Shown piece by piece: positions 8,594 to 16,812 of a stretch of DNA of 63,836 nucleotides. How positions within the stretch are numbered: the first letter of the stretch is position 1; each line of letters opens with the position of its first letter. The notes under the pieces are model-generated. The model saw only the letters and a list, made by a program, of their open reading frames with translations. It did not search any database and was not told the DNA's origin. Made by a program: the position numbers and the translations under genes. Source of the stretch: an uncultured Clostridium sp. (GTDB taxonomy: Bacteria; Bacillota; Clostridia; Lachnospirales; Lachnospiraceae); the NCBI GenBank assembly GCA_946498245.1, contig CAMMNN010000018.1:1-63836 (forward strand). The letters run 5' to 3'.

Positions 8594-11060
8594 GGTCTTT
8601 TTCCTCCCTGTCCGTCTGAATGGGCGAAGGGTGATGCACAGATACCATCGCCGTTACCTCTCCTTCCAGGACGCCGTGAACTTCAGCGTCAATCCTTCCG
8701 GAAATCCTTCCTTTTACCTTTCCGTCCAGATAAACCTTTCCGGAAGCTTCCGCAGTCTGAATCAGCGCGGGATATTTAATATTAAATGCCGTCCTCTCAA
8801 TAATCGTATCCCCTAAAAGCAAAATCTCCGGCAGCACTCCCAGTACCAGAATGATGGAAATAATGGTTCCGCGTCCAATGCAGACTCCAACGCCGTAAAT
8901 AGCCGGATCTGACGTCAATTTGCCAATCAGAGTCCCCGCTACCGCCAGTATGGAACCGGAAGTAAAAATCGTTGGAAACGCCTGGTTAAGAGTTTCTATC
9001 ATAGCTTCCCGCAGGGGCATTTTCTTTTTCAGCTCCTGATAGCGGCTGGAAATAACAATGGCATAGTCAATATTGGCTCCCATCTGGATAGAGCTGACAA
9101 TCAGGTAGCTTAAAAAGAAAATGGGACTGTCTGTCAGAGCCGGAACTGCGAAATTGATCCACACGCTTCCCTGGATTACCAGGATCAGCAGAACCGGAAG
9201 TCCCGCCGACTGGAACGTAAACAGCAATACCGTAATTACAAATACAATGGTCAGGACACTGATTAAAATATTGTCCTGTTGGAAGGACGACGCCAGGTCG
9301 TAGTCGCTGGTGGAATCGCCCACTATGTAAAAGCTGCCTTCTTCATAATAATTTCCCACCAGTTCGTGGAGAGAGTCCAGAAAAGCAAAGGTTTCTTCCC
9401 CTTCCTCCGGCAGATTCAGCTCCACCAGCAGACGGGAATACTCCTCTCCCTGAAGCTGGGCCTTTGCGTCCGTTATCTGAACATACAGATCGTCCAAATC
9501 CTTTTGCAAGTCGTCTTCCAGGGTCACATACCCTTCCTCCACCCGTTCATAAAGGAACAGGAACATATCCAAAAGGGGAACTCCGTAATTGTCAATGCTG
9601 CTGACGATTCTCCCGTACTCCTCGCCGTCTACTGCATAAGCCGTATAAAGGAGCCTTCCCACCTCAATGTCCAAATCCGTCAGCTCACAGAACTGCCGAG
9701 GCGTCAGAGGATCCGTCAGCATATATCCGTCCTTTACCTCCACATTGGCAAGGCCCGTTGCAGAGTCCGCCTCACCTAAGCTCTCCAAACGGGACAGAAG
9801 GCGCCCCTCAGTTTCATAATCTCCCGCCGGAACCACAATAGCCAAAAGATTATCCGACCCAAATACAGAGTTGATCTTATCTTCCGCCGCAGTGCTCTCA
9901 TTTTTCTTTTCCGTTTCCAGCAGGGTATAGCCGTACACATAAGGACACTGATTGGAAAAATGGAAAGCCGCCCCTACGACAAAGACAAAAAGAGGCGGGA
10001 CAATGTATTTCAGTCTGGTTACCATACGGCCCCACACCGTAATCTTAGGAACAAAGCTGCGGTGGCGGGTCTTATCCATCAGGTTTCCGAAAAGCATCAG
10101 CAGACCTGGCATTAGTGTACATACGGAAACAATACTGAATATAATGGCCTTAATCAGCACAATTCCCATATCAAATCCCAGTCTGAACTGCATAAACATC
10201 ATTGCCATGAGTCCGGCCAGAGTCGTAAGGCAACTGGAAGAAATCTCCGGAATGGCCTTGCTCAAAGCCAAAATACAGGCCTCCCTGGTTCCCGTGTGCT
10301 CCCGTTCCTCGCTGAAACGGTGGCAGAGGATAATGGCATAATCAATGGCCAAAGCCAACTGTAAAATGGTGGCAATGGAATTGGATACAAAGGAAATTTC
10401 CCCCAGAAGGAAATTGGTTCCCATATTCAAAAGGGCCGCTGCAACAAAGGTCATTAAAAGAACCGGAACTTCCCCGTAGGTCTGGGAGGTGAGAAGGAGC
10501 ACAGCCACAATAATCACTGCGGCAATGGCGATAATCAGATTCATTTCCTCCGCCAAGGTCGCCGATTCGTCCTCTCCCACGTCGGAAGAAATGTACACAT
10601 CATAGTCTGACAGGATTTCTTTTAATTCCTCCATGGCCGCCAGACTCTCCGCATCCCCGGCCTCACCCTCAAAGGTAACGTCAAACAGCGCGGCGCTGTC
10701 CCGGTAATGGGCGGCCCTGTCCTCAGCGTCGGAGGCGTCGGAAAACTCCACTGAAGCAATGCCCTCAATGCTTTCCAGCTTTTCCTCCAGGGGCTCCGCC
10801 TGTTCATAAGAAATATTTGCAACCATAACCCTGGCCGTACCCAGAGTGATAAACTGGTCTTCCATTATGGCCAGTCCCTGTCTGGTTTCCGTACTTTCCG
10901 GAAGATAATCGGTAATATCGTTGTTTACAGAAACCCAGTTGCGGGAAAACAGGCAAAAAGTCAGGGCGGCAGCATAGATCAGAAAAAACAGATTGCGTTT
11001 ATCCACGATCCATGTGGCCACCCGTATAAAAAAACCAGGCTTTTGTTTTGATTCTTCCAT
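8583..11060 (-). CDS. MMPL/RND family transporter with bactofilin-like tail
   Basis: An 825-residue transporter of the RND superfamily, MMPL branch: twelve predicted helices in two halves, each with a large extracellular loop. Each half has the proton-relay helix (ALAIDYAIILCHR near 240-255 and GANIDYAIVISSR near 685), whose aspartates are characteristic. Such proteins export lipids, polymers or drugs. The loop contains DITDYLPE, a common MMPL entry motif. After the last helix, about 35 residues (GKVYLDGKVKGRISGRID and on) look like short bactofilin-type beta repeats, which is unusual. The ATG at 11060 behind GAGAGG is preferred over a GTG 30 bases upstream. First gene of an operon with the GLUG protein; the TetR gene is divergent. 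Confidence 0.88.
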   Translation of the reverse strand: MEESKQKPGFFIRVATWIVDKRNLFFLIYAAALTFCLFSRNWVSVNNDITDYLPESTETRQGLAIMEDQFITLGTARVMVANISYEQAEPLEEKLESIEGIASVEFSDASDAEDRAAHYRDSAALFDVTFEGEAGDAESLAAMEELKEILSDYDVYISSDVGEDESATLAEEMNLIIAIAAVIIVAVLLLTSQTYGEVPVLLMTFVAAALLNMGTNFLLGEISFVSNSIATILQLALAIDYAIILCHRFSEEREHTGTREACILALSKAIPEISSSCLTTLAGLMAMMFMQFRLGFDMGIVLIKAIIFSIVSVCTLMPGLLMLFGNLMDKTRHRSFVPKITVWGRMVTRLKYIVPPLFVFVVGAAFHFSNQCPYVYGYTLLETEKKNESTAAEDKINSVFGSDNLLAIVVPAGDYETEGRLLSRLESLGEADSATGLANVEVKDGYMLTDPLTPRQFCELTDLDIEVGRLLYTAYAVDGEEYGRIVSSIDNYGVPLLDMFLFLYERVEEGYVTLEDDLQKDLDDLYVQITDAKAQLQGEEYSRLLVELNLPEEGEETFAFLDSLHELVGNYYEEGSFYIVGDSTSDYDLASSFQQDNILISVLTIVFVITVLLFTFQSAGLPVLLILVIQGSVWINFAVPALTDSPIFFLSYLIVSSIQMGANIDYAIVISSRYQELKKKMPLREAMIETLNQAFPTIFTSGSILAVAGTLIGKLTSDPAIYGVGVCIGRGTIISIILVLGVLPEILLLGDTIIERTAFNIKYPALIQTAEASGKVYLDGKVKGRISGRIDAEVHGVLEGEVTAMVSVHHPSPIQTDREEKDHEK

Positions 11061-11151
11061 AATCCCTATGCCTCTCTTTCTTTTAAACACAAAGACTATA
11101 GATCAAACTATGCTGAAATCCTATCCCCAATAAACAACAGATGTTTAAACT

Positions 11152-11175
11152 TACACATTTCCATTAAATTGTGTA
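11152..11175. promoter_or_regulatory. Candidate TetR operator in the divergent promoter region
   Basis: TACACA at 11152-11157 and its complement TGTGTA at 11170-11175 face each other across TTTCCATTAAAT. It lies midway between the MMPL and TetR starts, where a TetR protein would repress both. Assignment is by position and symmetry only. Confidence 0.4.
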
Positions 11176-11250
11176 GTGTTTTTTTCCGCCTCATGATACC
11201 ATAATCGTATTAGATCAGATTGTCCTACAGAAAGCTGACAGGAGGCAGAC

Positions 11251-11829
11251 ATGAAACAGGAAGAATTATCGCAAAAGAGAAAAGAACAGATGGCCGCGTC
11301 CCTGAAAAAATTAATGGCGAAAAAAAGCCTGCAAAAAATCACCATCCAGGAAATCGCCGACGACTGCGGCATGAACCGCTACACCTTTTACTACCATTTC
11401 CAGGATATATACGATTTACTCTCCTGGACGCTCCACCAGGATGCCGTTTCTCTCCTTCACCGAAGCGAAAAATGTCTTACCTGGGAAGACGGGCTTTATT
11501 TGTTTCTCCAGAACATCCGGGAAGACGCCGTGGTTTATAAATGTATCTTAAACAGTCTGGCCCACGAAACCCTGCGGACTATGTTTTTTGAAGAGGCCTC
11601 TCACCTGGTTCAGCTTTATCTGGCGGATTTAAAGGGCAGCCACCGCATTTCAGAAAACTATCTCCATTTTCTAAGAGATTTCTTTACTTCCGCCTTCTGC
11701 GGCTTTTTCCTGGAATGGATCCGCAATGATCTGAATATGCCGGAAGAAACCATTATTAAATATCTGAGAGTGACTCTGGACGGAACCCTGGAATCCATCT
11801 TCCAGAGATCAGAAAAAGAGGGGCTTTAA
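11251..11829 (+). CDS. TetR/AcrR family transcriptional regulator
   Basis: 192 residues. The N-terminal helix-turn-helix is clear (ITIQEIADDCGMNRYTFYYHF, around residues 30-50); the rest is a helical ligand domain of the DhaS/TetR_C_8 kind, with FFTSAFCGFFLEWIR near residue 150. AGGAGG lies five bases before the ATG. It is divergent from the MMPL-GLUG operon and is its probable local repressor, by analogy with other TetR-exporter pairs. Confidence 0.9.
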   Translation: MKQEELSQKRKEQMAASLKKLMAKKSLQKITIQEIADDCGMNRYTFYYHFQDIYDLLSWTLHQDAVSLLHRSEKCLTWEDGLYLFLQNIREDAVVYKCILNSLAHETLRTMFFEEASHLVQLYLADLKGSHRISENYLHFLRDFFTSAFCGFFLEWIRNDLNMPEETIIKYLRVTLDGTLESIFQRSEKEGL

Positions 11830-11839
11830 CTGCCCCTCT
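11817..11839 (-). terminator. Terminator between convergent genes
   Basis: Stem AGAGGGGC / GCCCCTCT with a seven-base loop. On the minus strand it is followed by five T residues, so it mainly ends the deacetylase operon, but it overlaps the tetR stop codon and may serve both. Confidence 0.8.
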
Positions 11840-11841
11840 CT

Positions 11842-13167
11842 CTATCTCCGAAAACTATTATATACATGACCGGGAGCCATGCCGCCCCGGTAAGCCGCCA
11901 GCTCGCTGACCGTAACCAATTGATACCCTCTGTTTACCAATTCCGGAATAATCACTTCCGCCGCGTCTGCAGTGGTACTGTAAATATCATGCATCAAAAT
12001 AATATCTCCGTCCTGCACATGATCCAGAACGCTGCTGATGGTCCGGGACGGATTTTTGTGCTGCCAGTCCCTGGTATCAATGGACCACATAATTGCCGGC
12101 ATTCCCATAGAAGCCAGAACGTTCAGGGACGCCTGATCGTAATATCCTCCCGGCGGGCGCATCACCACAGGAGTTACTCCGCAGGCCCCCTGAACCTTTT
12201 GGTTTACCGCCTGAACCTGGGAAATAATGCCGTCTGCTCCCAGCTTTGTTAAATACTTATGGTCATTGGTATGGTTGGCCACTTCGCAGTTTAAGGCCGC
12301 CATTCTCTGGATCGTGGGAGTATTCCCTGCCGTCACATTGCTTCCTACCATAAAGAAGGTCGCTCTCCCACCATTGGCCTCTAAGCTGTTTAAAATCCGG
12401 TTGGTCACAGACGCCTTTGGCCCGTCGTCAAAAGTCAGGGCCACCATAGGCCTGTTAGGATCAATAAAATTCGCCGGCCGTTCCGGCTCCGCCGGAGGAG
12501 CTTCCCCCTTTTTCGTCACCGCCATGCGCACGCCGTCAATTCTAAGGCCTGCGCCTTCCTGGCCCGCCGGGGCGCCATTAGCCGCCCACCCTGTCCAGGC
12601 TCCGTTTTGAAGTACCATATAATAAATATCGTAACCATCATTAAGCTGGCCCGTCAGCTCCATTTTTATGGATTCCAGAGGCGCTTGCCCCTCTGTAGTT
12701 CCGGCCTCAGCCATATTTTCTTTCCAGTCCTGCCAGCCGTAGCCGCTGACATTTACCTGGTAAGTCAGGGTTCCCGTCATTCCCTGGGGCTGTCCTCTCA
12801 GGCTGGCTTTTAAAGCCATCATGTAACTGCCGCTCCGGGTACATTCATAATTATTGGCAAATTCCCCGCTCCAGCCTGAACCGTAAAAGAATCCGTCGTA
12901 AACTGCGCTGATTTCCGCATCCGGCAGAGTTTCCGCCGTCTCTGCGGCCTGGTTTTCCGCCTCCTGATTTTCACCGCTCTGACTCTCCGTTTCCTGGGTT
13001 TCAGCCGCCTGGGATTCCTCCTCTGCTTTCAGCTTTTCTTCCAAAACGGTTCCCGGGCCAAACTCATCGGCCAGAACCGTCACGGGGCAGGCCCCGCACA
13101 AGCTGCCAGCCGCCAATAATGCCGCAAAGAACTTTGCCGCTTTCCGATATAGACTTTGTCTTCTCAT
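11842..13167 (-). CDS. Secreted polysaccharide deacetylase with ChW-type repeats
   Basis: 441 residues: signal peptide (about 1-35), Glu/Gln/Ala-rich spacer, then two ChW-like modules (GYGWQDWKENMAEAG and LQNGAWTGWAANG with GLRIDGVRMAV), which are extracellular clostridial repeats. A C-terminal NodB domain carries the first metal aspartate in TFDDGP, the His pair in NHTNDH, RPPGGYYD, WSIDTRDW and the ILMHD histidine. It should remove acetyl groups from peptidoglycan or another GlcNAc polymer. The ATG at 13167 has AAGGAG six bases upstream. It follows the HD gene by 20 bases and shares its transcript. Confidence 0.9.
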   Translation of the reverse strand: MRRQSLYRKAAKFFAALLAAGSLCGACPVTVLADEFGPGTVLEEKLKAEEESQAAETQETESQSGENQEAENQAAETAETLPDAEISAVYDGFFYGSGWSGEFANNYECTRSGSYMMALKASLRGQPQGMTGTLTYQVNVSGYGWQDWKENMAEAGTTEGQAPLESIKMELTGQLNDGYDIYYMVLQNGAWTGWAANGAPAGQEGAGLRIDGVRMAVTKKGEAPPAEPERPANFIDPNRPMVALTFDDGPKASVTNRILNSLEANGGRATFFMVGSNVTAGNTPTIQRMAALNCEVANHTNDHKYLTKLGADGIISQVQAVNQKVQGACGVTPVVMRPPGGYYDQASLNVLASMGMPAIMWSIDTRDWQHKNPSRTISSVLDHVQDGDIILMHDIYSTTADAAEVIIPELVNRGYQLVTVSELAAYRGGMAPGHVYNSFRR

Positions 13168-13186
13168 ATTCCTCTCCTTACTGTTG

Positions 13187-13723
13187 TCATTCCTCTCCGA
13201 ATACAAAGCGGCACAAAGCCTTGTATTCCTGGTAAGCCTGGAAATGCTCCAGACCCTTCAGCCGCTTTAACACGCCGGTATAATACCATGCCTGCATCTT
13301 AGGATCCTTCTGCCGGAAACGCTCCCATACTTTTTCGCCAATTTCCATACGATCCCTGGCTGTGCATCTGAGATTGCTCAGCTTGTCCCCCAAAGCCAGG
13401 ATTTTAGAATCCAGCTCCGCTGTTTCCAGCTTTTGAAGTGTAATGGACTTCCGCTCAATCCAGCCCAGAGACTTGTCTTCGCTTTCTTCCTCCACCAGCT
13501 CTGCTACGCGGCTTCCGAAAAGCTCCGTTATGGTTTCTTTTTTTACTCCGGCGTCTTCTATTACATCATGCAGCAAAGCCGCCGCAATTACCTCTTCGTC
13601 CTTTGTCATTAATGATACGATTACCGCTGTTTCCAGCGGGTGGGTGATATAAGGGATACTGGAGCCCTTCCTCACCGCGCCCTGATGAGCTTTAGCCGCA
13701 AACTCCGCTGCCTCTTTAACCAT
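13187..13723 (-). CDS. HD-domain phosphohydrolase, SpoT/MESH1-like
   Basis: 178 residues resembling the hydrolase half of RelA/SpoT without a synthetase domain. Visible marks: AAKAHQGAVRKG, PYITHPLETAVI, the HD pair in ALLHDVIEDAG and LGDKLSNLR. Proteins of this kind hydrolyse (p)ppGpp or related nucleotides; this activity is inferred from the motif set. AGGAGG lies five bases before the ATG at 13723, which is preferred over the ATG 33 bases upstream. First gene of a two-gene operon with the deacetylase. Confidence 0.85.
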   Translation of the reverse strand: MVKEAAEFAAKAHQGAVRKGSSIPYITHPLETAVIVSLMTKDEEVIAAALLHDVIEDAGVKKETITELFGSRVAELVEEESEDKSLGWIERKSITLQKLETAELDSKILALGDKLSNLRCTARDRMEIGEKVWERFRQKDPKMQAWYYTGVLKRLKGLEHFQAYQEYKALCRFVFGEE

Positions 13724-13800
13724 GAACGCCTCCTTTTTTACAGTCCGTTTTCCCATGCAGCTTCATCATACCACATTCTGAGAGTTTTTAGAAGTTAATC

Positions 13801-13829
13801 TTGTAAGTTGTCCCAATTTCTGCTATGCT
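13801..13829 (+). promoter_or_regulatory. Sigma-A promoter of the 13874 gene
   Basis: TTGTAA at 13801-13806, a 17-base spacer and TATGCT at 13824-13829, about 45 bases before the start codon. Confidence 0.6.
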
Positions 13830-13873
13830 AAAGGTCTAATATTTCGAATACCCATTGGAGGAGGATCTTTTTT

Positions 13874-14683
13874 ATGAATCAGCGACAACGCCGCCGTTCA
13901 CCCGCCCCGCGGTACGGCATGAAATCATCAAAAAAGCAAAGCGACTTTGTTCATCTTCTTTTGTTTTACATTCTTCCCTTTGTTGTATTTAACGGCCTGC
14001 TGTTCTTCTTTATGACCACAAAACCCAAGGTTTCTATTTCCGTAGCCGCCCCCAAAGACTATACCAGTACCACGGCGGAAATCGAAGTCAGTTCCATTCT
14101 TCCTATTAAGAGCATGGTGGTGACTCAAGAATCTGTAGAAATCCAACTGGAAAAAACCAGCAGAGGCCATTACACAGCCGCTATTACGGCAAACGGCGTC
14201 CTGGAAGTCTCCGTAGTAGGCTTTAATGGAATGACAGCGGCTGCCTACGAGCCCATTGACGTGCTGGACGATACGCCTCCGTCTATCAATGAGGACTTTG
14301 TTATTGAAGACGGCATTTTGACCTTCACTATTGAAGACAGCCAGTCCGGCGTAGACTTTACCACCATTCGGGCAACGGCTTCCGACGGCACTTCCGTTTC
14401 CCCTCTGTCCGTAGATAAAAACACCAATAAAGTTTCCTTTGAAATGGATTCCAATGGCCTTACCATTCACGCCTCCGATATGTGCGGCAATGCGGTTCAG
14501 GCCGGATTTAACACAGATACCCACGAAGTCGTCCAGACAGAAGAAGGCGGCGCAGAACAACAGACACCGCCGGCGGAAGGCGAAGCCTCCGGGGAGTCCC
14601 AAGCCGAAACTTCCGGCGGGTCTGAGACGGAAACCTCTGCTCCTGCAGAACGGGGTGAGATTACCATCTCTACTACAAACTGA
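13874..14683 (+). CDS. Membrane-anchored extracellular protein, function unknown
   Basis: 269 residues. A basic cytoplasmic start (NQRQRRRSPAPRYG) is followed by one membrane helix (about 27-48). The outside region is beta-rich and looks like one or two Ig-like domains: VSISVAAPKDYTSTTAEIEV, then TPPSINEDFVIEDG and the SGVDFTTIRATASDG strand typical of Big_3/adhesion repeats. An acidic Glu/Ser/Thr/Ala-rich tail ends the protein. No catalytic motif. Single-gene transcript with its own promoter and terminator. Possibly a cell-envelope structural or signalling protein; no closer assignment can be made. Confidence 0.75.
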   Translation: MNQRQRRRSPAPRYGMKSSKKQSDFVHLLLFYILPFVVFNGLLFFFMTTKPKVSISVAAPKDYTSTTAEIEVSSILPIKSMVVTQESVEIQLEKTSRGHYTAAITANGVLEVSVVGFNGMTAAAYEPIDVLDDTPPSINEDFVIEDGILTFTIEDSQSGVDFTTIRATASDGTSVSPLSVDKNTNKVSFEMDSNGLTIHASDMCGNAVQAGFNTDTHEVVQTEEGGAEQQTPPAEGEASGESQAETSGGSETETSAPAERGEITISTTN

Positions 14684-14698
14684 TTTCGAAACTCAAAA

Positions 14699-14743
14699 GG
14701 ACGAAGATCCTGCTTTGATTGCGCAGGGCTTCGTCCTCTTTCT
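14699..14743 (+). terminator. Terminator of the 13874 gene
   Basis: GGACGAAG (14699-14706) pairs with CTTCGTCC (14729-14736), with TCCTGC/GCAGG inside, followed by a T-rich run. Confidence 0.8.
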
Positions 14744-14769
14744 GTTCTGAAACGCCGGATCCGGTTCTC

Positions 14770-16269
14770 TTAATACCGGCCGTAAAGTCTGGCCAGTCTG
14801 CGGCCCTTCTGGGCGATTTCTTTTGTCAGCTCACCCTTTAGCATCCGCCATTTCCAATTGGTTCCCACCGTTCCCGGTTCATTAATTCTGGCGCTGGAAT
14901 CCAGGCCCAGATAATCCTGCACTGGAATCACTGCCAAATCCGCAATGCTTGCCAATGCCAAACGAATGAAATCCCAGTTTACATGGGCCGATTCCGCCCT
15001 GCTGATATTCATGTACTCTGTCGTAAACTGCAGATCCGCCCCGCTCAGGCTTTCAAACCAGCCCCGGACAGTGTCATTGTCATGAGTTCCCGTATAAACT
15101 ACACAGTTGGTATTTTTGTAATTGTGGGGAAGGTATGTACTGGAACCCGTAGCGTCAAAAGCAAATTCCAGAATCTTCATTCCCGGAAATCCCGACTCTT
15201 CCAAAAGCGCATGGACAGATGGCGTTAAAAGCCCCAGATCCTCTGCAATCACCGGAAGATTTCCAAACCATCCTTTTAATGTATAGAACAGCTTCATTCC
15301 AGGTCCCTTTTCCCAATGGCCGCCCATAGCGTTCTCTGCTCCATAAGGAACGGAATAATACTCGTCAAAGCCACGGAAATGGTCAATACGGACTACATCA
15401 TACAGCTTAAAGCTATAGTCTGTCCGGCGGATCCACCAGCCGAATCCCGTCTTTTCATGGTAATCCCAGTCATAGAGAGGATTCCCCCACAACTGTCCTG
15501 TAGCTGAAAAAGCATCCGGCGGACACCCTGCCACTGCTTTAGGCTTTCCGTCCCTGTCAAACTGAAACAGCTCCGGATGGGCCCAGGCGTCGGCCCCGTC
15601 AAAGGCCACATAAATGGGAATATCCCCGATGATCTTAATTTCCTGCTGGTTGGCGTAATCTTTCAACCGTTTCCACTGCTCTGTAAATACCATCTGCTGA
15701 AACTCGTGAAAGGCAATTTCATCGGAAAGCTCCTCATAATAGCGCTTCACAGCCTCCGGCCGGCGCAGGCGAATATCTTCATCCCACAAAATCCACTCCG
15801 TATCTTCAAAATGCTCCCTCAGCGCCATATAAAAGCAATAGTCCAACGTATCTTCCATCAGCTCCTGCCGCGCTTTCTCGTGAACCCTCTCAGGGCTTAC
15901 AAACTCCATTTTCTCTTTCCAACGCTCATAAGCCTTTCTCAGCAAAATCTTTCTTCCGGCGTGAATCTTATCGTAATCGATCTCCCGCAGATTTTTCCCA
16001 AAATCTACGGCATCGCACTCTTCCTCCTCCAAAAGCTCTTCCTCAATAAGCTGCTCCAAATCAATCAGCAGAGGATTGCCTGCAAATGCTGAAAAAGACT
16101 GGTAAGGCGAATCTCCATACCCCGTAGGCCCCAAAGGAAGGATCTGCCAGTACTTCTGTCCCGCAGACCGCAGCGTATCTACAAACTCATAAGCTTCCTT
16201 TGAAAAACAGCCGATGCCGTATTTAGACGGCAGGCTGAAAACAGGAAGCAGCATCCCACATTCTCTCAT
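14770..16269 (-). CDS. malQ: 4-alpha-glucanotransferase (amylomaltase)
   Basis: 499 residues, full-length GH77 enzyme that moves maltosyl units between alpha-1,4-glucans in the cytoplasm. It begins GMLLPVFSLPSKYGIG, as is usual. Catalytic marks: DIPIYVAFDGADAWAHP, VVRIDHFRGF (nucleophile Asp), IAEDLGLLTPSV (acid/base Glu) and YTGTHDNDT. The ATG at 16269 is chosen: AGGAG lies nine bases upstream and homologs begin here; upstream in-frame ATGs overlap the promoter or lack a good site. The leader carries a terminator-like hairpin. Works with GlgB (1.5 kb away) in glycogen metabolism. Confidence 0.93.
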   Translation of the reverse strand: MRECGMLLPVFSLPSKYGIGCFSKEAYEFVDTLRSAGQKYWQILPLGPTGYGDSPYQSFSAFAGNPLLIDLEQLIEEELLEEEECDAVDFGKNLREIDYDKIHAGRKILLRKAYERWKEKMEFVSPERVHEKARQELMEDTLDYCFYMALREHFEDTEWILWDEDIRLRRPEAVKRYYEELSDEIAFHEFQQMVFTEQWKRLKDYANQQEIKIIGDIPIYVAFDGADAWAHPELFQFDRDGKPKAVAGCPPDAFSATGQLWGNPLYDWDYHEKTGFGWWIRRTDYSFKLYDVVRIDHFRGFDEYYSVPYGAENAMGGHWEKGPGMKLFYTLKGWFGNLPVIAEDLGLLTPSVHALLEESGFPGMKILEFAFDATGSSTYLPHNYKNTNCVVYTGTHDNDTVRGWFESLSGADLQFTTEYMNISRAESAHVNWDFIRLALASIADLAVIPVQDYLGLDSSARINEPGTVGTNWKWRMLKGELTKEIAQKGRRLARLYGRY

Positions 16270-16315
16270 TTCTCCATTCTCCTGTCTGTTCATTTTCAGT
16301 TTCCGCTGATAGAGG

Positions 16316-16340
16316 AAAAAACACCGCCTGACGGGCGGTG
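16316..16340 (-). terminator. Terminator-like hairpin inside the malQ leader
   Basis: Perfect stem CACCGCC / GGCGGTG with a five-base loop, followed on the minus strand by six T residues. It lies between the malQ promoter and start codon, about 20 bases from the predicted transcription start, and no other minus-strand gene lies upstream. TTTCAG just before it can pair with CTGAAA just after it. It looks like an attenuator rather than an end-of-operon signal. Confidence 0.7.
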
Positions 16341-16357
16341 CGCTGAAACCTTGTTCC

Positions 16358-16386
16358 ATTATACCAATTAAACGCGGCCATTTCAA
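16358..16386 (-). promoter_or_regulatory. Sigma-A promoter of malQ
   Basis: On the minus strand TTGAAA (16381-16386), exactly 17 bases, then consensus TATAAT (16358-16363). Confidence 0.85.
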
Positions 16387-16398
16387 CCGGGAAACCCC

Positions 16399-16427
16399 TT
16401 GTATTTTTGAAACAGTCCATGTATACT
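16399..16427 (+). promoter_or_regulatory. Sigma-A promoter of hicB
   Basis: TTGTAT (16399-16404), 17-base spacer, TATACT (16422-16427), 37 bases before the hicB ATG. It is back to back with the malQ promoter. Confidence 0.75.
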
Positions 16428-16463
16428 GAAAAGCAGTAAATTTGCAATACGAGGTAAGCTATT

Positions 16464-16739
16464 ATGAAATTTGTATATCCCGCAGTATTTAAAAAAGACC
16501 CGGACGGCCGTTTCCACGCTGCATTTCCGGATCTGGAAGGCTGCTTTGCAGAGGGATCCACCCTGGAAGAAGCCTTTGAAAAAGCAAAAGAAGCGGAAAT
16601 TGACTGGCTCTCCCTGGAATTGGAGGAAGAAGGGGATCTGCCTGCCCGCTCCCGTCTGGAAGACATTCCTTTGGAAGAGGGAGCCGTTGTCCGCAATGTA
16701 ACGGCCACGATCCGCTTAACGGAAGGGTACGACGAGTAG
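16464..16739 (+). CDS. HicB-like protein, no HicA partner
   Basis: 91 residues with the HicB partial RNase-H fold: MKFVYPAVFKKDPDGRFHAAFPDLEGCFAEGSTLEEAFEKAKEA. HicB antitoxins normally sit beside a HicA toxin of about 60 residues; none is visible on either side. The gene has its own promoter and a strong terminator. The C-terminal part is too short for a clear DNA-binding domain. Solitary HicB proteins are common and their role is unsettled. Confidence 0.85.
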   Translation: MKFVYPAVFKKDPDGRFHAAFPDLEGCFAEGSTLEEAFEKAKEAEIDWLSLELEEEGDLPARSRLEDIPLEEGAVVRNVTATIRLTEGYDE

Positions 16740-16742
16740 AGT

Positions 16743-16806
16743 AAAAGGGATTCTCCTGCATTTTACAGAGCCAAAGCGCTCTTTTCCATGCGGGAGAACC
16801 CCTTTT
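16743..16806. terminator. Bidirectional terminator between hicB and mscS
   Basis: A long three-part stem: AAAAGGG/CCCTTTT, TTCTCC/GGAGAA and GCAT/ATGC. T-tracts lie on both sides, and the genes converge here. Confidence 0.85.
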
Positions 16807-16812
16807 CCTTTT

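Noticed and set aside
11061..11090. GTG start at 11090 for the MMPL protein
   Set aside because: No ribosome site before it, while the ATG at 11060 has GAGAGG at a workable distance.
13928..14602. 224-codon antisense frame over the 13874 gene
   Set aside because: No ribosome site or recognisable domain; the sense gene has promoter, signal anchor and terminator.
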